From the NCBI GenBank assembly GCA_949287095.1, contig CASEFA010000010.1, positions 1 to 64,000 of the forward strand: 64,000 nt of DNA. The letters are read 5' to 3'. The position numbers and the translations under genes are program-made. This DNA is from an uncultured Bacillota bacterium. GTDB taxonomy: Bacteria > Bacillota > Clostridia > Peptostreptococcales > Anaerovoracaceae. Positions 45,218 to 53,907 of this stretch are shown one piece after another; within the stretch, counting starts at the first letter, position 1; each line of letters opens with the position of its first letter. The notes under the pieces are model-generated. The model made no database searches. It saw only the letters and a program-made list of their open reading frames with translations, and was not told the DNA's origin.

Positions 45218-46009
45218 ATGAAGGTAAGCGCAGCATATTTCAGCCCTACCGGCGGTACGGAAAAGGTTGTAAAGATCATCGGAGACGAAATGGCCGCCGG
45301 AGGACAGATAAGATATATAGATCTCACCCAGACGGGCTGTAACTTTTCCAAGTATGAAATGGAAAAGGGCGAAATTCTGGTTGCGGGGGTTCCCGTGTTC
45401 TGCGGAAGAGTGCCTGCCGTCTGTATAGAACGCATAAAGAAATTCAAAGGCGGCGGAGCCATGGCGGTACCCGTTGCCGTATACGGAAACAGAGCCGTTG
45501 AGGACGCCCTTTTAGAGCTTTCGGATGCGCTGACAGAAGCGGGTTTTCGCGTAATTGCAGGAATAGATGCGGTGGCTCAGCACTCCATCGCCCCTGCCAT
45601 AGCAGAGGGAAGACCGGATTCGGCAGACGAAGCCGAGCTTAAGCTCTTTGCTCAGACCATAAAGGGACAGGCGGCGCTGGCCGCAGTCGAAGGCGATTCA
45701 TCGGAGGCCATGGTGGAAGCGCCGATTCCGGGAAACAGACCTTACCAGCCGATGAAGGACGTGAAGTTCTATCCTCATGCGGACGAAAGATGTATGGTTT
45801 GCGGACTTTGCGCATCGAAATGCCCTGTAGGGGCTATTCCCATGTCAGAACCCTATGATACGGTGGAAGAAAAGTGCATTTCCTGCATGAGATGCGTAAG
45901 GCTCTGCCCCATAGGTTCCCGCTCGGTTGATGAAGAAAGAGTAAAGGGCACGGAAACCCATCTTAAGGAAGTCTGTCCTGAGAGGAATGTGAACAGGCTG
46001 TACATATAG
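45218..46009 (+). CDS. EFR1-type flavodoxin-ferredoxin protein
   Basis: The product is 263 aa. An N-terminal flavodoxin-like domain has the FMN phosphate loop FSPTGGTEKVV. A C-terminal 2[4Fe-4S] ferredoxin has CMVCGLCASKCPVGAI and CISCMRCVRLCPIGS. This matches the EFR1 family of electron carriers of unknown partner. CTGGAGGG lies before the ATG at 45218, two bases after the fusion gene, so it may supply electrons to the [4Fe-4S] aldo/keto reductase; that pairing is inference. Confidence 0.9.
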   Translation: MKVSAAYFSPTGGTEKVVKIIGDEMAAGGQIRYIDLTQTGCNFSKYEMEKGEILVAGVPVFCGRVPAVCIERIKKFKGGGAMAVPVAVYGNRAVEDALLELSDALTEAGFRVIAGIDAVAQHSIAPAIAEGRPDSADEAELKLFAQTIKGQAALAAVEGDSSEAMVEAPIPGNRPYQPMKDVKFYPHADERCMVCGLCASKCPVGAIPMSEPYDTVEEKCISCMRCVRLCPIGSRSVDEERVKGTETHLKEVCPERNVNRLYI

Positions 46010-46040
46010 CCGGGGAATTTTTCATGGAGGGAAATTTTTC

Positions 46041-46928
46041 ATGGATAAGAAGAGAAAAACAGGGATAGTAATAGCGGCGGTTCTGCTGGCGCTTGCTCTG
46101 GGAAGCGCTGCATGGTACGGTTCCGCCGTGGAAAGCGGACGGATATCGAAAGATAGTCAGACGACTGAAGAATCCGGACCTGAAGGTGAGAACGAAGAAG
46201 AAAAGCAGGACGAAGAGGCTGAAGAAGAAGAAAAACAGGACGAAGAGGCTGAAGAGGGAGAAGCTCCGGAAGAGGAGCCTTCTGAAGAGGAAGAAGAAAT
46301 CTCTTTGGAGGAGGAAAACGGCGGGAGTGTGAATTCCAGCTCTTCCCAGAGTACCGGGGATTCATATCCTAGGCCTGCCGGAACGTCGGTGGTGTCGAAT
46401 CCTGAGAGCATTACTGCCCTGGTTAACAAGGCAAACTTCCTGCCGGAGGGCTGGGTACCTTCGGATTTGGTTTCCGTAGGAGGAGGCCAGCAGCTCAGAG
46501 CGGAAGCGGCGACGGCCTTAAATAACCTTAAAGCGGCGGCAGAGGCTGACGGATACACGTTTAACGTCATCAGCGGCTACAGGACCAAAGCGACCCAGAT
46601 AAGCCTCTATTCAAACTACATGGCCCAGGACCCCGAGGGCGCGCCGTATCTGAGCGCATATCCGAGGTCCAGCGAGCACGAACTGGGACTTGCCATGGAC
46701 ATAAGCCCGGACTGGTCCCTGCACTACGACCTTCTGGAGACGGGACTTGGAAAATGGATGACGGCCCACGCTCACGAGTACGGCTGGATTCTGAGATACC
46801 CGGAGGGAAAAACTGAAGTCACCGGCTATGTGTTCGAGGCGTGGCACTACAGATATGTGGGAAAGAGCCTTGCGGCTGAAATAAAGAGCAGCGGACTTAC
46901 GCTGGAAGAATATTACGGGAGTATTTAA
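46041..46928 (+). CDS. VanY-type D-alanyl-D-alanine carboxypeptidase (M15B)
   Basis: The product is 295 aa. N-terminal membrane anchor or signal (IVIAAVLLALALGSAAW, about 9-25), a long Glu-rich linker (about 45-100) and a peptidase domain from about 115. Zn-binding and catalytic residues lie in SEHELGLAMDIS (His and Asp) and EAWHYRYVG (Glu-x-x-His). VISGYRTKATQ is typical of M15B. These enzymes trim the terminal D-Ala of peptidoglycan stems on the outer face. No vancomycin-resistance genes are nearby, so this is a housekeeping-type enzyme. Confidence 0.9.
   Translation: MDKKRKTGIVIAAVLLALALGSAAWYGSAVESGRISKDSQTTEESGPEGENEEEKQDEEAEEEEKQDEEAEEGEAPEEEPSEEEEEISLEEENGGSVNSSSSQSTGDSYPRPAGTSVVSNPESITALVNKANFLPEGWVPSDLVSVGGGQQLRAEAATALNNLKAAAEADGYTFNVISGYRTKATQISLYSNYMAQDPEGAPYLSAYPRSSEHELGLAMDISPDWSLHYDLLETGLGKWMTAHAHEYGWILRYPEGKTEVTGYVFEAWHYRYVGKSLAAEIKSSGLTLEEYYGSI
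46194..46256 (+). repeat. In-gene tandem repeat encoding a Glu-rich linker
   Basis: Two ~30-nt units (46194-46220 and 46221-46250, AAAACAGGACGAAGAGGCT core) encode the peptide EEKQDEEAEE twice, in the linker of the VanY-type protein. Such repeats can change copy number by slippage and alter linker length. Confidence 0.8.
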
Positions 46929-46930
46929 AA

Positions 46931-47938
46931 ATGGCTAAGAACGATCGAAAAATTATAACCGACAGAAAGATGGCGAAAAACAACGTGCGCCACAGCGATG
47001 CGGAGATAGACAGACTGGGTGCGAAGACCGAGCTGCTCATAAAGGCTTCGAAAATCGGTACAATAGCGATAGTGGGAGCGGTGCTCCTGTACATGATTGT
47101 GACATTTCCTCAGTACTGCAGGGCTACCGGAGGCGTACTGCAGGCAATTCTGCTGACTGTAGCGTGCGCCGCAGTCTGCGGAATAGGTATAAACGGAATA
47201 CTCTATTCTCTGATCGCAAAGCGTGCAGAGGGATCCTTCTGGACGGCATACAGGCAGGAAATGCTGGTAAACATGCCGGAGGAAGAGTCCGAACTTATAG
47301 ATATGACGATATTCAGAGAAGAACCGGGACTGGAGTATGAGCAGATGGAAGCCAGCGTTCTGGTGAATATCAGATATGACAAACTGTGCTATACCCATGA
47401 TACCCTTTACGGCGAATACGGAGACACCTGTTTCAGAATGACAGATCTCAAGGCCGGAGTCCCGCAGAGAAACGAAAAGGGCCGGGTAGAAAGCCGTACA
47501 ATTTTTGACGGAGTGCTGGGCATGGTATGGAATGACGAAGCCGAGCCGCTCAGGAAAAACGGATTTCTACAGATTTTGTCAAGGGATTACAGCCCTGAGA
47601 CGGCAGGCCACATCGTTGATCATATCATCGAAACGGGAGACGAGGAGTTCGACAGCACATTTACCGTTTACGCCCAGAAGCCGAACAGGCTCAACGGCTT
47701 TTTTACCGACGATTTCAGGGAAATCCTTCTCGATATAAAGAAAGACGCGGGCTGTCCCGTTGCGGTGTCATTTAACGGAGGCTGGCTGTTTATAGCCCTT
47801 AACAACTGCCCTAAGTACTTCGAGGCTGAAGCGGGCAAAAAAACCTCTCAGAAGAGAGAGGAAATGAAGAGCTTTATCAGAGTCATAGACGGAGCCGGCA
47901 GGCTGTTTGCTGCCGCCGTGGAAAGCACACCCGTATAA
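46931..47938 (+). CDS. DUF3137-like membrane protein of unknown function
   Basis: The product is 335 aa. A charged N-terminus is followed by two membrane helices (about 40-60 and 68-90), then a ~240-residue soluble domain. The segments TIFDGVLGMVW, FDSTFTVYAQ and VAVSFNGGWLFIALNN resemble the FDG/F-x-V-Y/YIAI pattern of DUF3137 proteins; this is by eye only. It starts 3 bp after the VanY-type stop. No enzymatic motif is seen. Confidence 0.65.
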   Translation: MAKNDRKIITDRKMAKNNVRHSDAEIDRLGAKTELLIKASKIGTIAIVGAVLLYMIVTFPQYCRATGGVLQAILLTVACAAVCGIGINGILYSLIAKRAEGSFWTAYRQEMLVNMPEEESELIDMTIFREEPGLEYEQMEASVLVNIRYDKLCYTHDTLYGEYGDTCFRMTDLKAGVPQRNEKGRVESRTIFDGVLGMVWNDEAEPLRKNGFLQILSRDYSPETAGHIVDHIIETGDEEFDSTFTVYAQKPNRLNGFFTDDFREILLDIKKDAGCPVAVSFNGGWLFIALNNCPKYFEAEAGKKTSQKREEMKSFIRVIDGAGRLFAAAVESTPV

Positions 47939-47950
47939 GGAGCCCGGGCG

Positions 47951-48652
47951 ATGAACAGGACGACCTTAAAATATTCTTTTATGCGATCCCTGCCTGTAAT
48001 GGCAGGGTATATCGTTTTGGGCACAGGTTTTGGCGTGCTTCTGGCCGACAAAGGATATTCCTTCTGGTGGGCCATACTCATGAGCACGGTGGTACTGGCA
48101 GGCACCCTTCAGTACGTGGGTGTGGAGCTCCTTGCAACGGGAGCGTCGCTCATATCCACCATACTTATGAGCCTTATGATAAACGCCCGGCACCTCTTTT
48201 ACGGAATTTCCATGCTGAAAAAGTACGGAAAGATGGACTGGAAGCGGTTTTATGCCATTTTCGCCCTTACAGACGAGACCTATTCGCTGGTGTGCACCGA
48301 TGATGTTCCGGAGGGCGTTGACCGGGAATGGTACTACTTTCTTCTTTCGATGATGAACCACAGCTACTGGATTATCGGAAGCTTTATCGGGGCGTTTATA
48401 GGAAACACCTTTGAGTTCAATTCCGCCGGAGTTGATTTTTCCATGACTGCGCTCTTTGTCGTAATGCTGGTAGAGCAGTGGGAAAAGAGCAGAACCCATA
48501 TACCGGCTCTTTTAGGAGGAGGGATCACTTTAATATGTCTCATCGTATTCGGAGCCGATTACTTTCTCATTCCGTCTATGCTCATAATAGCGGCAGCCCT
48601 TCTTCTCCTGAAGCCTGCCATAACAAAAGCGGAAGGAGGCGATGAGGCATGA
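47951..48652 (+). CDS. azlC: AzlC family branched-chain amino acid exporter, large subunit
   Basis: The product is 233 aa with about six hydrophobic segments. The AzlC signature is visible: PVMAGYIVLGTGFGVLLADKG near the start and LMINARHLFYGISMLKKY in the middle. With AzlD it exports branched-chain amino acids or analogues. The ATG of azlD overlaps the stop by 4 nt. AAGGAG before the start. Confidence 0.92.
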   Translation: MNRTTLKYSFMRSLPVMAGYIVLGTGFGVLLADKGYSFWWAILMSTVVLAGTLQYVGVELLATGASLISTILMSLMINARHLFYGISMLKKYGKMDWKRFYAIFALTDETYSLVCTDDVPEGVDREWYYFLLSMMNHSYWIIGSFIGAFIGNTFEFNSAGVDFSMTALFVVMLVEQWEKSRTHIPALLGGGITLICLIVFGADYFLIPSMLIIAAALLLLKPAITKAEGGDEA

Positions 48653-48969
48653 TAGATACGGGTCACTCACTTCTTCTCATAGGAGCCATGGCTCTCTGTA
48701 CCATGTTTCTCCGCTTTCTGCCTTTTATAATGTTCTCAAAAGGAACGCCGAAGGTGATTCTCTATCTGGGGGATGTGCTGCCAAACGCCATTATAGCCAT
48801 GCTGGTGGTCTACTGCCTTCGGAACACGGACTTTACCGGACTTACCCACGGAATCCCTGAGATTGTCGCGGTTCTTTCTGTCGTCGCAGTTCACAAATGG
48901 CGGCACAACATGATACTTTCCATTCTCACGGGAACGGTTATCTATATGATTTTAATTCGTGTTATGTAA
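48649..48969 (+). CDS. azlD: AzlD family branched-chain amino acid exporter, small subunit
   Basis: The product is 106 aa with about four hydrophobic segments. FLRFLPFIMFSKGTPKVILYLGD and PNAIIAMLVVYCLRN-like parts are typical of AzlD. It is translationally coupled to azlC. Confidence 0.9.
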   Translation: MIDTGHSLLLIGAMALCTMFLRFLPFIMFSKGTPKVILYLGDVLPNAIIAMLVVYCLRNTDFTGLTHGIPEIVAVLSVVAVHKWRHNMILSILTGTVIYMILIRVM

Positions 48970-48986
48970 AAGAGGAGATGAGAAAA

Positions 48987-49274
48987 ATGCTTTACCTGCA
49001 CGTTTATTACACCGCGAAGAACGGCGATGACTTAATGAATTTTCTACGCGAGGCGGAGGAAGCCGGAATCGTCAGCAAAACGAAGAAAGAGAAGGGATGT
49101 CTTCAGTACGGGTATTTCATCTCGACTGAAGACGACAGAGAGATGCGCCTCCTGGAAAAGTGGGAGACCGCAGAAGACCAGAAGGCGCACGGGATGCAGG
49201 AGCACTTCAGAATGCTGGGAGAGATAAAGAACAAATACGGTCTTGAGACCAGAATCGAGAAAATCGAGAAGTAA
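48987..49274 (+). CDS. Antibiotic biosynthesis monooxygenase-domain (ABM) protein
   Basis: The product is 95 aa. The small ABM ferredoxin-like fold is indicated by LYLHVYYTAKNGDDLMNFL, the Gly-Cys in KKEKGCLQYGYF, LLEKWETAEDQKAH and MQEHFRML. Family members (YgiN/LsrG type) oxidise quinones or isomerise small molecules without cofactors. The start at 48987 gives proper spacing to AGAGGAG (48971-48977); 48978 would not. It follows azlD by 17 bp and ends at the reduced hairpin element at 49286. Confidence 0.85.
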   Translation: MLYLHVYYTAKNGDDLMNFLREAEEAGIVSKTKKEKGCLQYGYFISTEDDREMRLLEKWETAEDQKAHGMQEHFRMLGEIKNKYGLETRIEKIEK

Positions 49275-49285
49275 CGGCAGGTGTC

Positions 49286-49326
49286 GTTTTGACAAAGTGC
49301 ATCGAATCAAAGGCTTTTGTCAAAAC
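49286..49326. repeat. Reduced form of the nested palindromic element (outer arms only)
   Basis: GTTTTGACAAAG (49286-49297) pairs with CTTTTGTCAAAAC (49314-49326), leaving a 16-nt loop. The arm sequence equals the outer tier of copies A and C. It again lies between convergent genes (ABM and proC). Confidence 0.7.
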
Positions 49327-49356
49327 AGAGATATTGCCGTCGTAAAAAAGTACGGT

Positions 49357-50166
49357 TTAAAGCTTTCCGTTAACTTTATTCTCTATCTGGTCAACAGCGT
49401 CTATAACGGCGAATCTGAAGCCGTTCTTTTCCAGCGTGGAAACTCCCACTATCGTGGTTCCTGCCGGCGAGCACACGGCATCCTTCATCTGACCGGGATG
49501 ATCTCCCGAAGCCAGAGCCATTTTACCTGTACCGGCCAGCATCTGAGCTATGAGCCTATACGCAACGGGCCGCGTCAGACCGTGTTTGCAGGCGGCGTCT
49601 CCGAGGGCTTCCATGAACATGGAGACGAAGGCGGGAGAGCAGCCCGCAACGACTCCTGCAATGCCCATGTGGTCCCTGTCCAGCCACATAAATGTGCCCA
49701 GGTTTTCTAAAAGCTCCTGAACGAAGACCTTCTCGTCGTCCGTCAGGGTGTTGTCTTCCTCGCAGATGAATATTCCCTCGCATACCGAGACGGGAGTGTT
49801 CGGCGCCGTTGCAACGCAGTGAGATTCCGGAAGGATTTCCGAAAGAGTGTCACAGTAGGTGTTGGTTGCAAGTGAAATGACCACCTTGCCTTTCAATGCT
49901 TCTTTTACGGGGGTCATTACATTCTTTACCATATATGGTTTTACCCCGATAAATACGATATCGCAGGCCCGGCAGACCTCCTCGGCATTTTTGCAGGCGT
50001 GAATGCCCTGGATTTCCGCTTTGACCCTGAGTTTATCAAAGTTTTTTGCGCAGGCGTAAATCTGCTCCGGTTTTACTGCGCCTGAGAGCATAAGGCCTCT
50101 TCCTGTGGCTCCTGCCATATTGCCGTAACCGATGAATCCAATCTTTACCGTACCGATGTCAAGCAT
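49357..50166 (-). CDS. proC: Pyrroline-5-carboxylate reductase
   Basis: The product is 269 aa, standard. The Rossmann start is KIGFIGYGNMAGATGRGL. The C-terminal signature has LAGTGKMALASGDHPGQMKDAVCSPAGTTI (described in parts: GDHPGQMKDAVCSPAGTT is the ProC pattern). It reduces pyrroline-5-carboxylate to proline with NAD(P)H. GGAAGG precedes the ATG. proA and proB are not in the window. Confidence 0.95.
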   Translation of the reverse strand: MLDIGTVKIGFIGYGNMAGATGRGLMLSGAVKPEQIYACAKNFDKLRVKAEIQGIHACKNAEEVCRACDIVFIGVKPYMVKNVMTPVKEALKGKVVISLATNTYCDTLSEILPESHCVATAPNTPVSVCEGIFICEEDNTLTDDEKVFVQELLENLGTFMWLDRDHMGIAGVVAGCSPAFVSMFMEALGDAACKHGLTRPVAYRLIAQMLAGTGKMALASGDHPGQMKDAVCSPAGTTIVGVSTLEKNGFRFAVIDAVDQIENKVNGKL

Positions 50167-50184
50167 TACAATTACCTTCCTTCT

Positions 50185-51936
50185 TTACTGCATCTCCGCA
50201 GTTGCTTCCTTCAGCCAGCTGCGTACTTCTTCGTCAACCATAGGGCCGATCTTGTCGTAGACCGTCTTATGGTACGAATTCAGCCATTCAAGTTCTTCAT
50301 CTGTCAGCATGGACACGTCTATTCCGTCTCTGTCGAAAGGACAGTAGGTTATAGTTTCGAAAGCCAGCATGCCGTCCGGCTTCTTCACGCAGAGTATTTC
50401 GTTTTCGTGACGTATACCGAACTCTCCCTCTATGTATACGCCCGGTTCGTCGGAGGTTATCATACCCGGCTCTATAACCGTCGTTCCGCGGGAGCTTATG
50501 CTGTTAGGGCCTTCGTGGACGCTGAGAAGGTGTCCTACGCCGTGGCCCGTTCCGTGGTTGAAGTCGAGGCCTTCCGCCTTAAGAGGTTTTCTGCAGAGGG
50601 TATCCAGCGCCACGCCGTCAGTGCCCGGCTTGAATTCGGCCATGGCAAGGTCGATGTGGCTCTTGAGAACCAGAGTAAAGTATTTTTTCATCTTGTCCGT
50701 TATGGGGCCCATAACGAAGGTTCTGGTTATGTCCGTGGTGCCGTCCTCATACTGGCCGCCCGAGTCAACCAGCAGAAAGCCCTCCGGTTTAATTTCTGAT
50801 TCGCTTCCCGCCTTTGCCGAATAGTGGCAGAGAGCGGCGTTGGGGCCGTAGCCGGAAATAGTCGTGAAGCTGAGGTCCTTAAAGCCCTTTCTCGCTCTCC
50901 GGCAGCCCTCGAGGTAGTCGGAGGCGGTGATTTCGGTCTGAGGACCTTCGTTTAACGCCTTTGTCTTAAGCCAGTACATGAAGTTCACCATGGCCGCGCC
51001 GTCCTCGAGGTGAGCGTGGAGAGTGCTTTCAATCTCCGTATCGTTTTTCACAGCCTTGAGGGTTTCCGCAGGGGATTTTTCGTCTATGATCCTGACGCCG
51101 GAATCCAGGCTCTTTATGAGCGCGTATGACGCGTCATTACGGTTTGTGAGAAGGGATTTTCCTGCCGGGATCTCCTTAACGTCCTCGTAGATTTCAAAGT
51201 AGTCCTTTACCCGTACGTCGGCGGGAACCGGGGTATCTTTTATGGCGTCTTTGAAAACGTAGAGGTTTACGCCGTCAGGGGTCACCAGGGTAAAGGAAAA
51301 GAACACGGGGGTGTTTTCAACGTCGTCTCCTCTCATATTGAAGAGCCACGCCGTTTCCTCAAGCTTCGTGATAAGGTAATAATCGGCGTTTTTTTCGGAC
51401 AAAATCTGCCGGATCTCCGAAAGCTTTTCTTCAAATGTCTTTCCCGTAACGGAAAGGGGAAGAGCGTATATAGCTGCGCCTTTAAGGGCGGGCCTTTCCT
51501 TCCAGACTTCGTCTGCAAGGTCCGTGTCGTAGACGATTCTGCCGCCTTTGTCCGCCATTATCTTTTCATATCCTGCGCCGAGGGTGTCGCTTACGACTCT
51601 TCCGTCAAAGGCAAGAGTCTGCCCCTCCGCCATGTTTTCTTTCAGAAATTCCTCGATGGTCGGAACTCCCGGCTCGTTCATCTTCATCAGGTCTATTCCC
51701 GAGCCTGCAAGCTCTTTGGCGGCCTGAATGAAGTATCTGCCGTCTGTCCAGAGGTATGCGCCGCCTTCGGTAACGAGAAGGGTTCCCGCGGAACCGGTGA
51801 ATCCCGAAACGTATCTGCGGAATTTGAAATAGTCGTTTACGTATTCCGAACCGTGAAAGTCGGTGGTCGGAATGATGCAGGCGTCGATACCGCGATTTCT
51901 CATCGCCTTTCTGAGGTCTGTAAGTTCCTGTCGCAT
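50185..51936 (-). CDS. Xaa-Pro aminopeptidase (aminopeptidase P family, M24B)
   Basis: The product is 583 aa, the three-domain form: two creatinase-like N-terminal domains (about 1-300) and a pita-bread catalytic domain. Metal ligands are in LLVDSGGQYEDGTTDITRTF (two Asp), HGTGHGVGHLLSVHEGP (His), TSDEPGVYIEGEFGIRHENE (two Glu). It removes the N-terminal residue before proline. The start at 51936 follows AAGGAGG; longer frames run into the next gene. It is 18 bp upstream of proC in transcription order and may share its message. Confidence 0.94.
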   Translation of the reverse strand: MRQELTDLRKAMRNRGIDACIIPTTDFHGSEYVNDYFKFRRYVSGFTGSAGTLLVTEGGAYLWTDGRYFIQAAKELAGSGIDLMKMNEPGVPTIEEFLKENMAEGQTLAFDGRVVSDTLGAGYEKIMADKGGRIVYDTDLADEVWKERPALKGAAIYALPLSVTGKTFEEKLSEIRQILSEKNADYYLITKLEETAWLFNMRGDDVENTPVFFSFTLVTPDGVNLYVFKDAIKDTPVPADVRVKDYFEIYEDVKEIPAGKSLLTNRNDASYALIKSLDSGVRIIDEKSPAETLKAVKNDTEIESTLHAHLEDGAAMVNFMYWLKTKALNEGPQTEITASDYLEGCRRARKGFKDLSFTTISGYGPNAALCHYSAKAGSESEIKPEGFLLVDSGGQYEDGTTDITRTFVMGPITDKMKKYFTLVLKSHIDLAMAEFKPGTDGVALDTLCRKPLKAEGLDFNHGTGHGVGHLLSVHEGPNSISSRGTTVIEPGMITSDEPGVYIEGEFGIRHENEILCVKKPDGMLAFETITYCPFDRDGIDVSMLTDEELEWLNSYHKTVYDKIGPMVDEEVRSWLKEATAEMQ

Positions 51937-51959
51937 GATTGAATAATCCTCCTTGAAAG

Positions 51960-52472
51960 CTATTTTGCGAATACATCCTTCGGTACCCGTCCGTTTACGA
52001 CAGAGGCGGTGATTCCTATGAGAATACCTGCCGCAATGCCGGAAAACATGAGTACCGGAAGATATACGAACATCTTCAGATTCGAGACGAGGGCCGAAGC
52101 CACCAGAAGCTGTCCCATGTTGTGGGCTAAGCCTCCCGCCATGGAAACTCCTGCCATGGAAAAGAGGCCGGTTCTCTTTAAAAGCCACATGACCGTAAGG
52201 CTGACTACGCCTCCCGCCAGAGAGTACAGCGCGCCGAAGAGGCCGTTAAACAGAAGTCCTGCCACGAGAATGCGGATAACGTTAATCCCCATGGCGTACC
52301 GAAAGTTCATGTTGTAGAGGGCCAGGATAACCACCAGATTGGCGATTCCCAGCTTTACTCCCGGTATGCCCGTGGAAAGGGGAAGTATGGCCTCGATGTA
52401 GGAGAAGATAAAAGCAAGGGCCGCAAACATGGCGCTTACGGCGATTCGCCGCGTTCTGCTATGCCACTGCAT
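51960..52472 (-). CDS. Gx transporter family membrane protein (HepST component I-like)
   Basis: The product is 170 aa with about five hydrophobic segments. MFAALAFIFSYIEAILPL and GIPGVKLGIANLVVILALY match the family annotated Gx transporter or heptaprenyl diphosphate synthase component I, which resembles ECF S-components. Substrate unknown. The start at 52472 lies 14 bp inside the end of the NusG-II gene, with GGGAGGGCGG before it. The pairing with NusG-II and a nearby ApbE is characteristic of flavin-based extracellular electron transfer loci. Confidence 0.8.
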   Translation of the reverse strand: MQWHSRTRRIAVSAMFAALAFIFSYIEAILPLSTGIPGVKLGIANLVVILALYNMNFRYAMGINVIRILVAGLLFNGLFGALYSLAGGVVSLTVMWLLKRTGLFSMAGVSMAGGLAHNMGQLLVASALVSNLKMFVYLPVLMFSGIAAGILIGITASVVNGRVPKDVFAK

Positions 52473-52827
52473 CGTATCCGCCCTCCCCTCCTTCAATCTC
52501 CACCATGACCCGGTTAGGCAGGCAGACTATGCTATCGTTGGTTTCCGATATGGCTCCGGTCTCTACGCAGACCTGGTTCTTACAGGTCGAATATGTCATT
52601 TGCGCAGAGCCGTCTTTTATGGTAATCTTATTTGTGTGGCCGTCTCTTTCGACGGTGATCTCCTGATCGTCTGAAAGAGAGTATGTGCCGTAGATTTCGC
52701 CGTCCACGGTTACTACAGCCTTTGCGCCGCGGGAGGCGGAAAGGACGCTGACCGCAGACAGTGCGATTCCGATGAGAATGAGAATCGCCAGAAGGACGAA
52801 ATCAGCTTTTTTAAACATGTTTTTCAT
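52459..52827 (-). CDS. NusG domain II-containing membrane-anchored protein
   Basis: The product is 122 aa: one N-terminal membrane helix (FVLLAILILIGIALSAVSVL) and an extracytoplasmic NusG_II beta domain. CKNQVCVETGAISETNDSIVCLPNR with conserved Cys residues is the family hallmark (in parts CKNQVC and IVCLPNR). It is not a transcription factor despite the name. Overlaps the start of the Gx-transporter gene and is divergent from apbE. Confidence 0.85.
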   Translation of the reverse strand: MKNMFKKADFVLLAILILIGIALSAVSVLSASRGAKAVVTVDGEIYGTYSLSDDQEITVERDGHTNKITIKDGSAQMTYSTCKNQVCVETGAISETNDSIVCLPNRVMVEIEGGEGGYDAVA

Positions 52828-52853
52828 CAGAACTCCTGAAAAAAGAGGTATAT

Positions 52854-53885
52854 ATGAAGAGATTGATTTCTTTAATAAGTGTTTTCACACTGGTTACAGG
52901 TCTTATTATAGCACAGACCGGCTGCAGCGGAAAGACCGTATCGGCCGTGTCAAAGACGGGCTATTACTTTGACACTGTCTGCCAGATAGACATATACGGC
53001 ATGGAGGATATGAGCGAGGAGGCGGCAGGAGAGCTGATAGATGAAGCTTTTGACCTGTGCGACGAGTTCGACGCCCTTCTCAGCAGGACGAAACCGGGCT
53101 CTGACGTATACAGGGTGAACAACGCAGGGGGAGAGCCCGTAGAGTGCGACGGGCGCACCGTCGAGGTCATAGAAAAGGGCATAGAGTACGGCGAGCTCTC
53201 TGACGGGAAGTTCGACATAACCATGGGACGTTTAAGCGACCTCTGGCAGTTCGATTCGGTGGAGCCGGTGCTTCCTTCGGAAGGCGAGATCGAAGAAGCC
53301 GTTAAAACCGTGGATTATACCGGCGTCGAGGTGGACGGAAATACCGTGACTCTGAAAAACCCGGAGGCGCACCTGGACCTTGGAGGAATCGCTAAGGGCT
53401 ACATAGCCGACAAAGTCAGCGAGTTTCTGCGCTCCGAAGGGGTAACTTCCGCCATAGTGAACCTGGGCGGAAACATAGAGGTCATAGGATATAAGGGCGA
53501 CGATGAAGAAACGCCGTTTAACATAGGAATAAAGAAGCCTTACGGGGACGAGGGCGAGATAGTGGGCTCGGTGAAGCTCCACGACGCCACCATAGTCACG
53601 TCGGGCATATACGAGAGATTTCACGAGATAGACGGGAAGAAGTACCACCACATTCTCGACAGGAACACGGGATATCCGGCGGAGACGGACGTTGACAGCG
53701 TGAGCATAGTGTCGGCTGCGGGAAGATCCGTGGACTGCGACGGTCTCTCCACCATATGCCTGATTTTAGGAGTGGACAAAGGCCTTGAGTTCATAGAATC
53801 CATGGACGGCGTGGAGGCGATTTTCGTCGATTCAAAGGGAGAAATACATCTGAGCTCAGGACTTGAAGGCTTTGAAGAAGCTTAA
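52854..53885 (+). CDS. apbE: FAD:protein FMN transferase (ApbE), lipoprotein
   Basis: The product is 343 aa. Lipoprotein signal ending AQTGC (Cys24) puts it on the outer membrane face. ApbE motifs: YYFDTVCQIDIYG, DLGGIAKGYIADKVSEFL, and NTGYPAETDVDSVSIVS with the metal/flavin-binding Asp. It attaches FMN covalently to Thr of target proteins. No flavinylation target (D-x-x-T/S-G-A-S/T-T) is evident in the window, so the acceptor is encoded elsewhere. 26-bp gap to the divergent NusG-II gene. Confidence 0.93.
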   Translation: MKRLISLISVFTLVTGLIIAQTGCSGKTVSAVSKTGYYFDTVCQIDIYGMEDMSEEAAGELIDEAFDLCDEFDALLSRTKPGSDVYRVNNAGGEPVECDGRTVEVIEKGIEYGELSDGKFDITMGRLSDLWQFDSVEPVLPSEGEIEEAVKTVDYTGVEVDGNTVTLKNPEAHLDLGGIAKGYIADKVSEFLRSEGVTSAIVNLGGNIEVIGYKGDDEETPFNIGIKKPYGDEGEIVGSVKLHDATIVTSGIYERFHEIDGKKYHHILDRNTGYPAETDVDSVSIVSAAGRSVDCDGLSTICLILGVDKGLEFIESMDGVEAIFVDSKGEIHLSSGLEGFEEA

Positions 53886-53907
53886 GAATATAAAGGAGGA
53901 TAATAAA

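Noticed and set aside
46041-46928. VanY-type gene as part of a vancomycin-resistance cluster
   Set aside because: No vanH, vanA/B, vanX or VanRS genes are nearby.
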